Part shown: positions 23,325 through 35,268 of the stretch, in pieces | Numbering within the stretch: position 1 is the stretch's first letter | Layout of the letters: every line of letters begins with the position of its first letter | From: Hemileia vastatrix | Lineage: Eukaryota > Basidiomycota > Pucciniomycetes > Pucciniales > Zaghouaniaceae | Length of the DNA stretch: 64,000 nt | Assembly: GCA_030280995.1 (NCBI GenBank) | Contig: JASXTE010000017.1 | Location: forward strand, 11,494,498 to 11,558,497 | Reading direction: 5' to 3' | Made by a program: the position numbers and the translations under genes | Notes under the pieces: generated by a model | Databases searched by the model: none | What the model was told of the DNA's origin: nothing | What the model saw: only the letters and a program-made list of their open reading frames with translations

Positions 23325-23411
23325 ATATAGGAATCTTCTGCAATCAATAATTTATGATATGGGAAAAAAATCCTGATCCCTAATTGCAGATCCCTTAACA
23401 TTGATACCCCC
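23325..23411. repeat. Terminal fragment of a Harbinger-type element
   Basis: The sequence 'cctgatccctaattgcagatcccttaacattgataccccct' is shared with 35205-35268 in the same orientation and ends GATACCCCCT, the inverse of the AGGGGGTATC-type terminus seen in MITE-2. The opposite end of this element was not found. From 23412 to about 23877 there is AT-rich sequence with no gene. Confidence 0.5.
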
Positions 23412-23877
23412 TAACATATATATATATATTATTTTATAAAAATAAAATTAAGATAAAGCAAATAATATAAGTTATGAGGCTACAGGGGGTTACCTAAGGC
23501 CTTTATATAGGCAAGGGGCCCTCTGAAGCGCCACAATATTGTAATAAAAACATTAAACAAAGTAAAATTTAAAATTTAACCATAGTAATAAAAGGTAAGG
23601 TTAAATTTAACACAATAAACTAAGATACATGAGTAAGAGCCCATTTATCCACCAATTTAAACCCGAACACAAAATTAAAACTTAGTGAGTCATTAAATAA
23701 GCTTGAGACATTTAAAAATAGCTAATTTAATGAGAAATATGTTTTATAAAGCTGAAATAATAATTAATTTAATTCAAAACATATAAATAAGCTATTTTGA
23801 CACATAAAAATAGTGTAAATAATTTATTTAGTACAAAACATGAGTAATCAATTATTTTAAACTATTTTTATTAGTGT

Positions 23878-24032
23878 AATAATAGGGTGTATCAAAGGTA
23901 GAGATCTTCCAACTCAAAATATCTCTTTTTTCTACTAAATCAACCATGATTATTCTTTAAAATATGCCATAATGTGCCCCCAAAATAACTTTTTACTGAA
24001 AATTAATTTCATGCTTGTGGCTTTCTTTTAGT
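23878..24032. mobile_element. MITE-2 copy C, truncated
   Basis: Begins AGGGTGTATCAAAGGTAGAGATC after AAT and follows copies A and B ('accatgattatt', 'cataatgtgccccc', 'cttgtggctttctttt'). It stops where an LTR fragment begins near 24033, so its right terminus is lost. Confidence 0.7.
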
Positions 24033-24243
24033 TTAATATAAGTATATTATGACTACATTAGCACCTTAATAAGTATTCTAGGGCTATTTATGAGCTATTT
24101 AAACTACTATAAGTCATATAATAGTGTAATATTTATATATATAAGTATTATAACCTTAGTTTTAACTTATAAGCTTAATGCAATTAAGTTTATCTTATTT
24201 TAAACATAAGAAATACTCAGTCCTGGGGATAACTAGGCTGACA
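24033..24243. repeat. Fragment of the Ty3 LTR family seen intact at 43-52 kb
   Basis: Aligns with 43962-44185: 'ataagtatattatgac', 'caccttaataagtatt', 'aagaaatactcagtcct', ending GGCTGACA. Only the last ~210 bp (plus orientation) of the LTR is present, joined on the left to MITE-2 C and on the right to ORF1 sequence. Confidence 0.75.
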
Positions 24244-25380
24244 CCCCCCACAGAAAAAGTTAATGGCTATCTTCTAATAGTTAATGAATTAAGAAATAAA
24301 ACAAAGGTAAAGATTGATATTTTTCCAAAACATATGTCTGAACTCTTCAAGAACTATCAAGCCAAATCAAGAAGGCTAAGACTCTTTCATCTTCCACTGG
24401 TTTTGGTATTACTGCCATTGATATCAGTAAGGGCATAAAATCTATAGATGATAAACTTTATTATTTATGTCCTTACTATAAAGAGATGGATTCTATTTTT
24501 GGATAAAAGGCTGATGTTAATCCCACAAACATTTTGGATGGAGAAAATTCTATCTCTGAACATGATATTGACAGAAATCTTATTGGATCCTCCTCCTCCA
24601 CTTAAGCCTCCCTTCTTTTTAATTCACCAAATCAAATTATCTTTTCTATAAATCCTTATAGTGATATAAACAAACACAATCTAACTACTGTGAGTTTTTT
24701 CTTGTATCTATTCAGTTTTTTTATTTAATTCTTTCTTTATTTTTTCTAAAAATACCTATAAAAAACCCAGGAGCCACAATCAAGAAACTCTGAAGCTAGC
24801 AACAATGAAGAAGATGAAAACAATATACCAAATCCCTCCAACAAAATTAAAAGACCTTCAACAACTATAAATTTCAACAGTAAATAAAAAAAAGAGATAG
24901 TACTTCTCAAACCCCTATTTCTTCTATAGAAGAATTTTTAGAAAAACACAATTCTGGTAAGTGATAGGATACCTCTGAATAATTTAGTCTATTTTTGTTT
25001 CATTTTTGGTTAATATTTCTTAACACTCTAGGTAAAGTTGAAGTTGAATGAGATACTCTTAACTTTCAAAAGCAACAATTTGACCTCTCTTTACAGAGAG
25101 ATGATAGGGCACAAGACTTGGAGGAGAGGAAATATGAGCTCTCTTCATGGAGGGATGATAGGGAATAAGACTTGGAGGAGAAGAAATTCATGCTAACTCT
25201 AAGTATTGAAAAAGCAAGGAAGGAGGAGAAAGCTCTCAATTAAAATTTACAATTGGATCAGATGAAACTTGAATATTAACTTGAAGATTATTCCAAAAAG
25301 AAATTTTTCATGGTAGAATGTGTTAAATCTAATAAGTCTATTGAAAAAATTGAACACCCAATGAAAATTTTTGATTGATT
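24244..25380 (+). pseudogene. Transposon ORF1 (SANT/trihelix-like plus coiled coil), copy 1
   Basis: Matches the ORF1 copy at 61012 (NGYLLIVNELRNKTK ... KHMSELFKNYQAK), then shifts frame near 24380. Intron-like breaks follow: GTGAGT at about 24691 to CCCAG near 24770, and GTAAGT at about 24957 to CTCTAG near 25031. The last exon encodes a charged coiled coil (FDLSLQRDDRAQDLEERKYEL) with stops at about 25166 and 25241, ending near 25375. The 5' end is replaced by the LTR fragment. Similar proteins act as DNA-binding partners in Harbinger-type elements, so that role is an inference. It is convergent with the TET-like gene on the minus strand. Confidence 0.6.
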
Positions 25381-25559
25381 ACTAGTTTTTTTTCTTTCCC
25401 ATTTCAATTTTTCTGAATTTTATGCACATGAATTTATTACATAATTTTTGTGTACTTCATTACTCTATCTGTCATTAGTATAATAATATATCAAGAGATG
25501 TAGCAAATTCATTTTTAAATGGTCCCAATAGCAAAATTTGATGCACTATTTTTTACTTT

Positions 25560-26205
25560 TTTGTGTTTGAAAATTAATTTTTTCAGCTTTACAACTCAAG
25601 TCAATAAATTTCCATTTCTAAATAGAGATAAGTAAAAAAAATCTATATCTATTTTGAAATTTTTGAAATACCCCTTCTTGAATTTTATAGAAGCAAGGGG
25701 TTGGTATCATCAACAAAATTTCAAGTCATCAATTTTGCATGACAGATTTAAAAATTAAGCAATACTCTCCCCAACATATTATTAAATTAAGGGTTTCAAT
25801 TCACCAAATTTTAATATAATTACATAAATTAATAAATAAATAAAGAAGATATTTTAAATTTACTAATTTTGAAGTAATAAAAATTCCTCTAGCCAAAATG
25901 TGGATAAATCTAGAAACTAAGTTTGGGACTTTCCACAGGTATAGGCTAGAGGAACACCATAAAGAAAATTAAGGTTAAAATGATTACCATTTATACAAAA
26001 AAAGGTTTTTGGCCCATTACTTAAGTTTATTAAAATTAAATATCAGATTTATTTAATAAAAATTTATGTAAGAATAATAAATATTTTGAAACTCTAAAAA
26101 TTTCCATAATTTTTTGATCTACCTAAAGTTTTATTAAATTTATTCCTTTTATCTTCTTTTTTTACCTTGTCTATTTTTTGGATTAACTTTTGACTGATAT
26201 GAAAT
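25560..26205. repeat. Shared intergenic segment between ORF1 and the TET-like gene
   Basis: This segment ('gaagcaaggggttggtatcatc', 'agtcatcaatttt', 'taatataattacataaatta', 'gggactttccaca') recurs inverted at 57440-57920 and in the same orientation at 62700-63240. It therefore marks one mobile unit in three places. Confidence 0.8.
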
Positions 26206-27115
26206 GAGCATCCAAAATGTGTGATTTCTTGACAAGATTTCAAACCTGGAGGTGCTCTTGTTGTTTGGTAATAATTGTGGGAAGTGTTCCAAACAGATTT
26301 AATTATTCCATTTCCTAAACAAAAAGTAATTATACACTTATGATCCAGAAAGTATAACCCATGACCTTTTATTTTAGTTGGTGAAGGGATAGGTTTTCCA
26401 GTAATAGGATAGATATAAAATTATAATCCAAAAGTAATATAATTTGCATCATTGTTATTGGTATTTATCTGTTTATAAAAACCAGAAGGAGTTATTATAA
26501 CATTTGAGAATAATAGATATTTACTTCTAATCTCTTCCCATTCTGAGTCACACCAATTCAATATTTGGACTCTATTAACAATTTCATGATTTTTTTCAAA
26601 GGATTTATTCCAAAGTTTTCTTAATTCAAAGAGCAAGAAAAAAATTAAAAGGGAAGGAGTCCCATTTTCAAAAATCATTATCTTTTTTGGCTTTAGATAA
26701 TTTTTTGAGAAAAGAATAGATGTCTATATAATTAATATAAGTAGTTTTTTTAATCATTAAACATAAATTAATACACTTACCAAGAGAATATCCTTTAATA
26801 AAACATGTTCTCCATCTAAAACCAACCATGATACCACCCAGCATATTCTTATTTTGAATTTGTAGCCAAACCAATGCCATTTGATATAGTGTAATGATGA
26901 GATTGGAGAGATGATTTAAAATTTCATATTTTAAAACATTTAAAGAATGATTTTCATAAATAAATTGAGGCTTAAAAGAATTACTTATTACTTCTTGAAC
27001 TTGCTCAACTTCTAATTGAGTTGGATATTCAATATCTTCAGATAAATTCCTTGGATAATTATTTTTTTCTTGACTTTAGTTTTATAAAGCTGATGTTTGA
27101 TATGTGGCCAAATAA
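26206..27115 (-). pseudogene. TET/JBP-like 2OG-Fe(II) dioxygenase, dead copy
   Basis: Read on minus from about 27115: NLSEDIEYPTQLEVEQVQEV..., then 26880-26668, then 26678-26421 with YLLFSNVIITPSGFYKQ, then sequence recognisable as PITGKPIPSP ... HGLYF ... ITHFGCSF down to about 26210. The same family is at 56806-57432. Where that copy has the metal-binding His-Thr-Asp, this one reads Asn-Thr-Asn, and several stops and frameshifts interrupt it, so it cannot be active. The family call rests on recall of the rust TET-like pattern (NVIITPSGF, HxD, KGHGLYFP, HFGCSFQI). Convergent with ORF1 copy 1. Confidence 0.65.
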
Positions 27116-27377
27116 ACTATCCAAGTTAATTCTCTTTTTTAAATTTATTTTATTTTGATAAGGTTGATCATCTTTATTTGTCTTGAAGAGTTAGATGAAG
27201 ATTGTTTTGGTATAGAGATTTAAGAAGATGATAATGAAGATAACAAAGATAAAAATGAAGATAGAGGAGGAAGGGTTTAATCAGAAGAAACAGACATTTT
27301 TTTCTGAAAAAAGTTTTACTGGTCAAAAAAACCTGAAAAAAATTATTTTAAAATCAATAAAACTCACATAATTTAAA

Positions 27378-27727
27378 TAAGGGAAGCCTTAAAGGGAAAA
27401 AACGTTTTGAGCTGAAACGGAGACCAACTTTCTATTTTTAGTGTTTCCCCTCTATTAAGTTAACAGTATCACTTTCATGGGGCTTCCCTCCACTGATGAT
27501 AGTGCTGAATCAACCTTTCTTTTGTCTGTTTTAAAGGCTAGTGTTAGATTCCTATCACTATTTAATTCTCTAGAGGTTAGCATTAAATTACCATTACTTC
27601 TTCTCATTCTTGAACTTAGTGTTATTTTCCTGGTAGCTGGTTAAGGTGAAAATTCTTAAATGAGACTAAAAATAGAAGGGTTGTTTCCAAAGCAATAGAG
27701 AAGGTGGCCCCTTTAAAGCCTCCCTTA
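27378..27727. mobile_element. MITE-5, ~350 bp, single copy in window
   Basis: The left end TAAGGGAAGCCTTAAAGGG is mirrored at the right end (CCCTTTAAAGCCTCCCTTA). Further in, 'ctatttttagt' is mirrored by 'actaaaaatag', giving TIRs of roughly 70 bp with gaps. There is no coding capacity. A target-site duplication was not clear. Confidence 0.7.
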
Positions 27728-28174
27728 GATAAATGAACTTGCAAATTTACCTTAAAGACTAATAAAAATAATTATTTCTTCAATTTAAATGGCAGAATCT
27801 TTTTCTAAATTTCTGCAAAAAAAACAAAAAAAAGGATTAATAAATGATCTAATACCTGTCTGGAAGGTTTTTATTAGGCAGTTGTCAGTAGGTGTGGCAT
27901 GTTAGGTGGTAGATAAGTTAGTGTGGTAGGTTAAGTCTAGTCTTTTTTGTCTTTTAGGTAGGGGAGTGGGGCTGGAAGGTTACATAGATATCCAGTCAGG
28001 TAGCTTTACTGCATGACTAGTTGTGATATTTCAGGGGGGTGTTGGTGTGTGGTTAGTCAGCAAGCTATGTTCCTGGATGGCTGGTTTTTTATATTGTAGT
28101 GGGAGTGGGTGGTGGTCTAGTATGTGGATAGCCACTCAGCCAGTGAAGCTGGCTGGGTGTTCATTAAAGGGTAG

Positions 28175-28420
28175 GTGTAGGGGGGTGGTGGTTGTTTAGT
28201 TCATAGACATTTGTTAACAAAGGAGCAGAGGGGAGTGGGTAGGCAGAAGGGAGAGATGGGGTTTTGAAAATTCCAAGTAGGGGGGTTAGGGGGGTTTGAG
28301 GAAACCAAGGAGGGGAGAAAGGGGGGTTTTGGGGACACCAAAGAGTGGGGAAGGGTGGGATTCTGAGGACACTAATAAGGGGGGAAAGGGGGGAAATGAC
28401 CAGGCCAAGGAGGGATAAAG
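28175..28420. repeat. G-rich minisatellite, ~33-bp units
   Basis: About five imperfect units of the form 'ggttttggggacaccaaagagtggggaaggg' lie between 28255 and 28420. The plus strand has many runs of four to six G (for example AGGGGGGTTAGGGGGG). A Pro-rich minus-strand frame (28529-28164) is a by-product. The preceding 27728-28174 holds no gene. Confidence 0.7.
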
Positions 28421-28534
28421 AGTAGCATGATGGAAAGAAGAAAAAGAGAGAAAAGAGGGTGAGAGAAAAAAAGTTAATTTTACCTATAAAATGAAATTCA
28501 AAACCACTTACCAAAAAAATGAGATACAAAAATG

Positions 28535-28621
28535 AAAAGAAAAAAAAAGAAAAAAAAAAGAAAAGAAAAGAAAAGAAAAGAAAAGAAAAGAAAAAGAAAA
28601 GAAAAGAAAAAGAAAAGAAAA
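28535..28621. repeat. (GAAAA)n microsatellite
   Basis: About 85 bp of GAAAA units with a few GAAAAA variants, ending directly at the target site of the following Ty3 element (ACAGA at 28621-28625). Confidence 0.93.
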
Positions 28622-28625
28622 CAGA

Positions 28626-28935
28626 TGTTAAGACCTAAGAAGGCGGACTACTACTAGCACTGATACTAACCTAGGATGGGACTGACTTTGCTACTAATCA
28701 GTGAGACTAACTAGACTGAATATGTTGGGATCACCAACAGTGAGACAGGACTGAATATGCTGATACAGAAGTGAGACTAAGAAGTAACTAGATTACTATA
28801 TAAGTTGTTCAATGAGGAGCACACCACAGTGCTTGCCCCATATAGCCCCCTTATGCAATATTCCCCTCTTCCACCTCTCACAATGCATAGTGCTCATAGG
28901 GTTCCTCCTCCTCACCTCTCAACCAAATCCTAACA
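28626..28935 (-). repeat. 3' LTR of the 28.6-34.2 kb Ty3 element
   Basis: 310 bp; aligns along its length with 33866-34183 ('gtgagactaa', 'gcttgccccatata', 'cacctctcaaccaaatcctaaca'), with clear substitutions and small indels, so this is an old insertion. Confidence 0.93.
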
Positions 28936-29089
28936 TTACCCCCTCTTTTACCCCTCCTGCCTCCTGTGCTCCTCAAACTCCTTCAACTTTTCCTTAGCAT
29001 TTTCCAAACTCTCCACTGGTTCCCAGGACCTATCCCCAACCCCATATCCTTTCCAATGCACTCAATACTGAACCCTTCCCCTGTACACC

Positions 29090-32000
29090 CTCTTAGAAAT
29101 AACCTTTTCCACCTCAAACTCCTCTTCATTTTCTACCTGGATTGGTGCTGGTGGCTCCTCTGGACACCCTGGGATTGTATCTTCTTAATGCTTTGTGAGA
29201 AATGAAAGGTTGAAAACTGGATGTACTTGCCCCATTGAGATTGGTAGCTCCAGTTCATAAGCTGAGTCAGATACCCTGAATTTGACTTAGAATGGCCCAA
29301 CTTTCTTGTGATCTATTTTAGTGCTGGAGCTCAATGTGGAAAAAAAAGGTGATCTTAACCAAACCTTGTCACCTAACTGTAGCATTCAATGCTGGGTACT
29401 CCCTTGATTGTGATGACACTTCATTGATTGTTGAGATAACTTGAGAGCTGCTTCTAATTCTTGAAGTATACTCAATATTCTTTGTATCTGCTCTTCTGCT
29501 TCTGGGACTTGTAACATGGATGGGGTACAAATTGAGAATGTTGGGTGATATCCATAGTTGGCATAAAAGGGTGACATGCCTGTTTCAGAATGTGTCTGGT
29601 TATTATATGAGAATTCAGCCAGTGGTAACATCTGCACCCAGTCATCTTGCTGATAGTTAATGAAATGGTGCAAGAATTTTTCAATTGCCTTATTCACTAT
29701 CTCAGATTTCCTGTCAGTCTGTGGATGCCATGCTTCTGAAAAGATGGGCTTAATGTTCAGTTTCTCATACATTGTTTTCAGAAGCTTAGAGTTAAAAGTA
29801 CTTCTCCTATCTGATACTATACTTTCAGGTAATCTATGTAGTTTCTAGAAATATGCCATCATTAAGTCTGAAATACCCTCCAATGTAGCCTTAGTAGTGT
29901 TGGGGATGAGCTCTTCCATCTTGGTGAAGTGGTCAACTACTGAGAGGATAGCATTCTTTCCTTACAACTTGGGTAGCTCCACTATAAGATAATAAGAGAG
30001 TTTGTTTCATGACTTCTTATTTATGCTTAACAGGGTTAGTGGCATGGTTTTTGGGCTGATATTTTTCCTCTGGAAAGAGTTGCATGCTGCTACATAGTGC
30101 TTGACATATGCATTCATGGACTTCCAGTAAAAGTTGCAATTTACAAGCTTCACAGTCTTCAGCGGTCCTGGGTGCTCTGCCATGGGGGATTCATGCCTTG
30201 ATTTTACCACCTGCCTTTTGAACTCTTTATCATTTGGCACCACTATCCTCCAATTCCAATATATTGTTTTCCCTTCTAGGTGATACTCTTCCAATCCTTT
30301 CCTTACCAATAACTCTTTTGATAACAGCCCCTTCACTAACTCCTGAACCCCCTCATCCTTTTCCTGCCCCCTCCTTACCCATTCCATCAAATATTCATCC
30401 ACCCATTTCACTTAATCTAGGATTAACCCCTCTTTAAGGTCCCCCTTCAATAATGTAGCACCAACAGTATGTAACTGGTCTGGTGCTGGGCGCAAGTCAG
30501 GATGTTGTGATAGTGCATCAGGTTTTCCACTTTTCTTCCCTGGTTGGAATTTAACAACAAAATTAATGCTACTTAGCAGTTCTTCCCAGTGTGCTTGCTG
30601 GAGAGTCAGATTTTTTGTTGTCAAGAAAGTTTCAGAGTTTTTATGGTCCGTGTAAATAATAACTTGTAGTCTGTGCGGCCCACCTTCTAAATAGTGACAC
30701 TAGGTGTGCACCGCTTCAACAATTGCCAATAACTCCTTATCCTATATTTCATAGTTCAATTCAGCGCCTAGAAGTGTTTGTGACAAATATGCTACTAGGT
30801 GCAGGACATTTTCAGCATTGTATTTGGATAATACTGCACCTAGTTCAAAATCTGAGCAGTCACATTCCAGAAAAAATGGCTTCAATAAGTCAGGGATTTC
30901 AAGAATAGGGTCTGTCACAAATTTTCTTTTCAGGTATTCAAATGCATCTTGTTGGTTACCTGTCTAGATAAACTTGACTTCTTTCTTTGTGAGGTTGTGC
31001 AATGGTCAGAAAATGTGGGAGTAACTTTCAATAGAATGATGGTAAAAATTTTCAAATCTTAGGAATGACTGGAGCCCTTTTACTGATGTTGGTGTTGGCA
31101 ATTCCTTTACTGCCTTTAATTTCTCCTGGTCCATTTGCACCTTTTTTTTGAAATGATCATACCCAGGTAGCGGATTTCACCTACTGAAAAAACACATTTC
31201 TCTGGTTTTAACCATACTTGGGCCTCCCTCAAGAACTGCAAACAGTCTTTCACACGTATCTGGTGTTCTTCCATTGATCTGGATTAAATCAGCATGTCAT
31301 CTAGGTATACCGCCACATCTATCCCTATTCTATCTCTAAAGATGCTGTTGGTGAAATTTTGGAAAGTGGCAGGTGCATTAGATGGACCAAATGGCATTAC
31401 CATCCATTCAAAATGAGCAAATTTGGTGCAGAATTCCAGTTTGTGTTCATCAACTTCTTTCGCATGTATGTTGTGGTAACCTGCCCTAATATCTAGGGAC
31501 GTGAAGATCTCTACACCTTGAAGGCTATAAATTAGCTCACTAGTCAGGGGAAGGGGATATCTGTTCTTTACTTTCTGCACATTTAACCTTCTGAAATCCA
31601 TACAAGGTCTTAATGACCCATCCTTTTTTTCCTGAAAAGACTACAGTGGCAGCCCAGGGAGATTTGGATTCCCTAATAAAACCATTCTTTAAATTTTCAT
31701 CTATCATCTCTTTTAGCACTGTTGACTCTAGGCTTTATAATGGGATCATGCAGCTAAATTGAGGAGTTGGGCCTGGAATCAGATCAATGGAAAAGTTTTA
31801 TGGTCAATGAGGGTGGTAGGGTCTTGACTTCTCCATCTTCAAACAGTGGTAAGAATTCCCAGTAAGATTTAGAAACCATTAGCTTGAGGCTTTTTGTTGG
31901 CTTTAAGGACTAGACCTTGGCTGCAATCCTGGCAGATATGTTCCAAGCTGTTGTGTTGCATTCCAGCTCATCTTCTTCCTCCAGTTCCCCCTCTAAGTCC

Positions 32001-33790
32001 TGAAACTTAGCATCAAGAAAAAGTTTCAGTTCTTTTGGAAAGTCTACTGACGATAATGAAACACCAGAAGACTTGCCAGTAGGGGCCCCTGACCCCTGCA
32101 GAGTCCAGGGGACAAATTCTTTCTCTGAACCATCCACCTTCCCATATTCTGCCTTATGCTTCCTCTTTTTTGCCATCTCCTCCTTTAGGCACCTTTCTTC
32201 TCCCTTTTTTACCTCTCTGGAACTCCCCATTGACAACCTATCCCAATCCTGCTTCTTAAAATAAAGAGAAAGCATCAGTTCTGGTGGCAAGTCAACTGAT
32301 GATAACAAAACATCAGAAGTCTTTCTGGGATGGGCCCCTGGCCCATGAAAGGGCCAGATGGCTGATCCTTTAGTGCCAGTGTCCCCTTTCCTTCCCATCT
32401 GAACCTTCTTTTCCTTCCAGTCAATGTGTGGGTTATATTGGTCCAGCCATGTCATACTTGTCCTTCAGGTTTGTTGCATATTCCCTATACTGAAACTCTT
32501 TTCTGTCACACTAAAACCTGCAAAAAACCTTTTCTCTTACTTCTCTGCCCCCACCTGGGGATCAGTCAAACATAATTAGATACCTAGGGTGGTCCAATTT
32601 TTCACTTTACATTTTATTTCTCAGTAGAAACTTTCTAGAAATAAAACAGTCTGTGGCCCCACAGTCCAGTAGGGCTTGTACATTTGTTGTGGAATTAAGG
32701 GTCATTAAAAGCAAGTTTAGTATAATATTATTATCATTTAATTCAAGTGGCTTACACACTGAAAATTCTTCTACCAAATCCCCCTTATTCTTTCCCTCAA
32801 ATCTGCTCAAGGAGGGCACAACCTTCACTCCTGAGCGCTTTCTTTTACCTGTGACCTACCTGACCTATCCTCCACCTCACTAACCCTGATCTTCCCCTTA
32901 AACTCCCTTGCTAGATGACCACCATTTCCACATCAGAGGCACAGCCCTCTACTCATACACCTCTGGTATTCCTCATCAGATAGCCTTTTCTTCCCATTAG
33001 CACCATGTATGATGACTGCATCTATGTCCATGGTGTTTGGCTCCCTGGAACTGGCCCCTCCTGACAGGGCATAGTTTTGCCACTGACAAACACCACTCCA
33101 ACCATCCATTTTCTGATGCATGAACTCATTGTTGATTTAGATAGCTAGTTCTTTGAGTGCTTGGAGGGAGGTTGGACAAGGGTGACTAATTAGGGTGTTC
33201 CTTATTTTTTGTGAGAGCCCATTTCTAAAGTGAAACATAAGTGCTCCTTCTCCCCATGTTGTAACATAGCTGGCCTGGCCCCTGAATTTGGACACATACT
33301 CAGCAACAGAGTGTTTCTGTTGCAACTGGTTGAGAGCATGCTCTGAGGTTGTGGCCACATCGTGATTTCAAAATGTTAATTCAAATGCCTCCATGAAATG
33401 ACAGAAATCTGTTTCCAACTAGCCATTTCCAAGGAGTTCCTTTGTATATGGCCTCACCCATTGTGCCACCTTGTCTGTGAGGTACAATATTGCAAATCCA
33501 ATTTTTGATTGCTCATCTTGGAACTGATGGCAGTTAAGTAGGACATAAAGATTTACCTGTGATGTGTACCAATCCACCCCGGGACCTTTCTTTCTATCAA
33601 AGATTTCGGGGACATCAATCTTTGGGCCTTTAACAAGCAGTGCTGGTGTCACAAGCCGTGCCTGTGCCTCAGCCTTAGCAGCATCCAGTTCTGCTTCTGC
33701 GGGGCAGAGGTATGAGGGCCTTTCCTCCACTAGATGTTCCATGAGTCTAGCATTTTGTTCTTGTAAGTGTGCCATTTTCTCTTGCATTGC
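29090..33790 (-). pseudogene. Ty3 gag-pol polyprotein, broken
   Basis: Gag begins at or upstream of 33787 (EKMAHLQEQNARLMEHL; later VDWYTSQVNLYVLL, FRGQASYVTTW) and runs through stops to a zinc-knuckle trace near 32940 (CMSRGLCL ... CGNGGHL). The protease is near 32650 (ALLDCGATDCFIS; the family has Asp-Ser/Thr-Gly, here Asp-Cys-Gly). Reverse transcriptase is 31601-31284 (MDFRRLNVQK ... MPFGPSNAPATFQ ... VYLDDMLI). RNase H traces lie near 30960-30440. Integrase covers 30411-29386 (HHCC-like start, WHPQTDRKSEIVNK with the catalytic Glu, FSYNNQTHSETGMSPF). A chromodomain-like acidic tail (EEEFEVEKVISKR) ends near 29100. Confidence 0.88.
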
Positions 33791-33865
33791 AGAGAGGGTT
33801 GTTGCATCAGGTTGACCTGGGGGTTCATTGTTCTTTGGTAGTGCACCAGTTGAGATCGTACAAAA

Positions 33866-34183
33866 TGTTAAGACCTAAGAAGGTGGACTACCACTAGCGC
33901 TAACACTAGCCTAAGACAGCACTGACTATTCTGGATGCAGCAGTGAGACTAATTAAGACTGACTATGTTGGGAATTCCAAAAGTGAGAGAAGACGGGACT
34001 GACTATGCCAATTGGCAGTGAGACTAGAGAATAACTGAATTACTAGATAAGTTGTCCAATGGGGAGTGCTCCACAGCGCTTGCCCCATATAACCCCCTAA
34101 TGAAATATATACTCTTCCCCCTCTTTAAAATGCATAGCGCCTATAGTGCTCCTCCTCCCCACCTCTCAACCAAATCCTAACAA
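33866..34183 (-). repeat. 5' LTR of the 28.6-34.2 kb Ty3 element
   Basis: 318 bp, TGTTAAG...CTAACA, pairing with 28626-28935. Its inner (left) side is followed on minus by TTTTGTACGATCTCAACTGG, where the primer-binding site should lie; no tRNA match was assigned. Confidence 0.93.
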
Positions 34184-34189
34184 TAGAGT

Positions 34190-34970
34190 ATCTAGATACA
34201 AGATAAAAATTTTGTTTATGAAACATGAGAAATTGAAGAACAACTTGAAAACCCCTTTTTTTCCAATCAAAATAATTGTTGCCATCATGAGCATGCTTTT
34301 GACTTAATGGTATAGTTGTACCATCAACAAAACCAACACAGCCAGGGAAGCCTTCATCTTAGATTACTTGAGAGGATTCAAGTCATGGTTGTGGAGTTGG
34401 CGAAGCAAGTGTTTGCGACTTGAGGGAAAGTATTTCAATCATACAGCAATTTGTGTATAATATCACAGTACTGTATCCTATGGTAAAGAGATTTTCCAAA
34501 TGTCTTATAGCAGTACCATTTCCATTTTATCCAAAGCAACATAGTGCAGCAGCAAGTTGAATGGCAGGATCATGCTGTTTATTGCAAGAATTGTTAAGAA
34601 AGATAGTTTGATCAAAGATGAGTTGATAAAATTTGATGAAGGAATCAGGAGAAGTTTGAAATAGGTGTGTGAAGTTTTAAGGGGTAATTTTGAGAATTAA
34701 GTGGATATTGTATCTGAGATCATGAACAAGATTTGGGCCCCTTTGGTTGATGTAACACTTTTTGGAAAAAATAGACATATAAGCTAAAGTTTTTTCCAAA
34801 TCAGAGTCAGTAATGAAAGCTAAAGCAATAACATTCATAGTTGATGCAAGTTGCTGCCTAGTAGAGAGGTGCTTCATTGTTGTTGGTAGAAGGTTTAGGT
34901 GATGAGGGAAGTAGAAATTTGCCACCAAATGAGCAGTGGGGGGGTGTAGATAGAATAAAATCTTAAGTTT
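34190..34970 (-). pseudogene. PIF/Harbinger-type DDE transposase remnant, copy B
   Basis: The minus strand reads from about 34928 (ALAFITDSDLEKTLAYMSIFSKK ... HLILKITP), then a conserved helical block (AIQLAAALCCFG ... ENLFTIGYSTV), then GFPGCVGFVDGTTIPLSQKHAHDGNNYF, the region around the first catalytic Asp (FVDG). It stops at the Ty3 5' LTR boundary (34184) without the later Asp and Glu. Stops occur near 34677, 34530 and 34360. It is homologous to the transposase at 57990-58567, with similar N-terminal layout. The terminal repeat near 35268 probably belongs to this element. Confidence 0.7.
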
Positions 34971-35204
34971 TTGCTACCAAAATTAAGTAGCCTAGAGTGA
35001 AGAGAGACATAAGGATGGCATCCACAATTATATGTCATGTGACTTGCTTACAAATCACTCATGGATGTGATGAGTTTGGGATCAGGAATTAGGAATAGAA
35101 ATTGGGGTATAAGAAGTGGGATAATGCATTATTGTGCATTCCTCATCCACTAGCCCAAAGGCTAGTAGATAAGAATCTTCCACCTTTAATGTCTGATCCA
35201 GGGA

Positions 35205-35268
35205 AAAAAAAAAATCCTGATCCATAATTATGGGTCCCTTAACATTGATACCCATTTCACTTTGGGTG
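35205..35268. repeat. Probable right terminus of Harbinger element B
   Basis: 'cctgatccataattatgggtcccttaacattgatacccat' matches 23370-23411 and ends in a GATACCC-type terminus. It lies about 300 bp upstream of the transposase start, as expected for an element end. From 35269 to 35640 there is no gene; AT-rich. Confidence 0.5.

Larger units (their letters stand above)
28626..34183 (-). mobile_element. Ty3-type LTR retrotransposon, complete ends, decayed
   Basis: 5,558 bp bounded by LTRs starting TGTTAAGACCTAAGAAGG and ending AATCCTAACA. Flanking 5-mers are ACAGA (28621-28625) and ATAGA (34184-34188), a duplication with one change. The minus strand carries gag, protease, reverse transcriptase, RNase H and integrase in Ty3 order. 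A purine tract (AAAAGAGGGGGTAA on minus) lies inside the 3' LTR. The many stops make it immobile. Confidence 0.92.

Noticed and set aside
28164..28529. Pro-rich 121-aa minus-strand frame
   Set aside because: By-product of the G-rich minisatellite.
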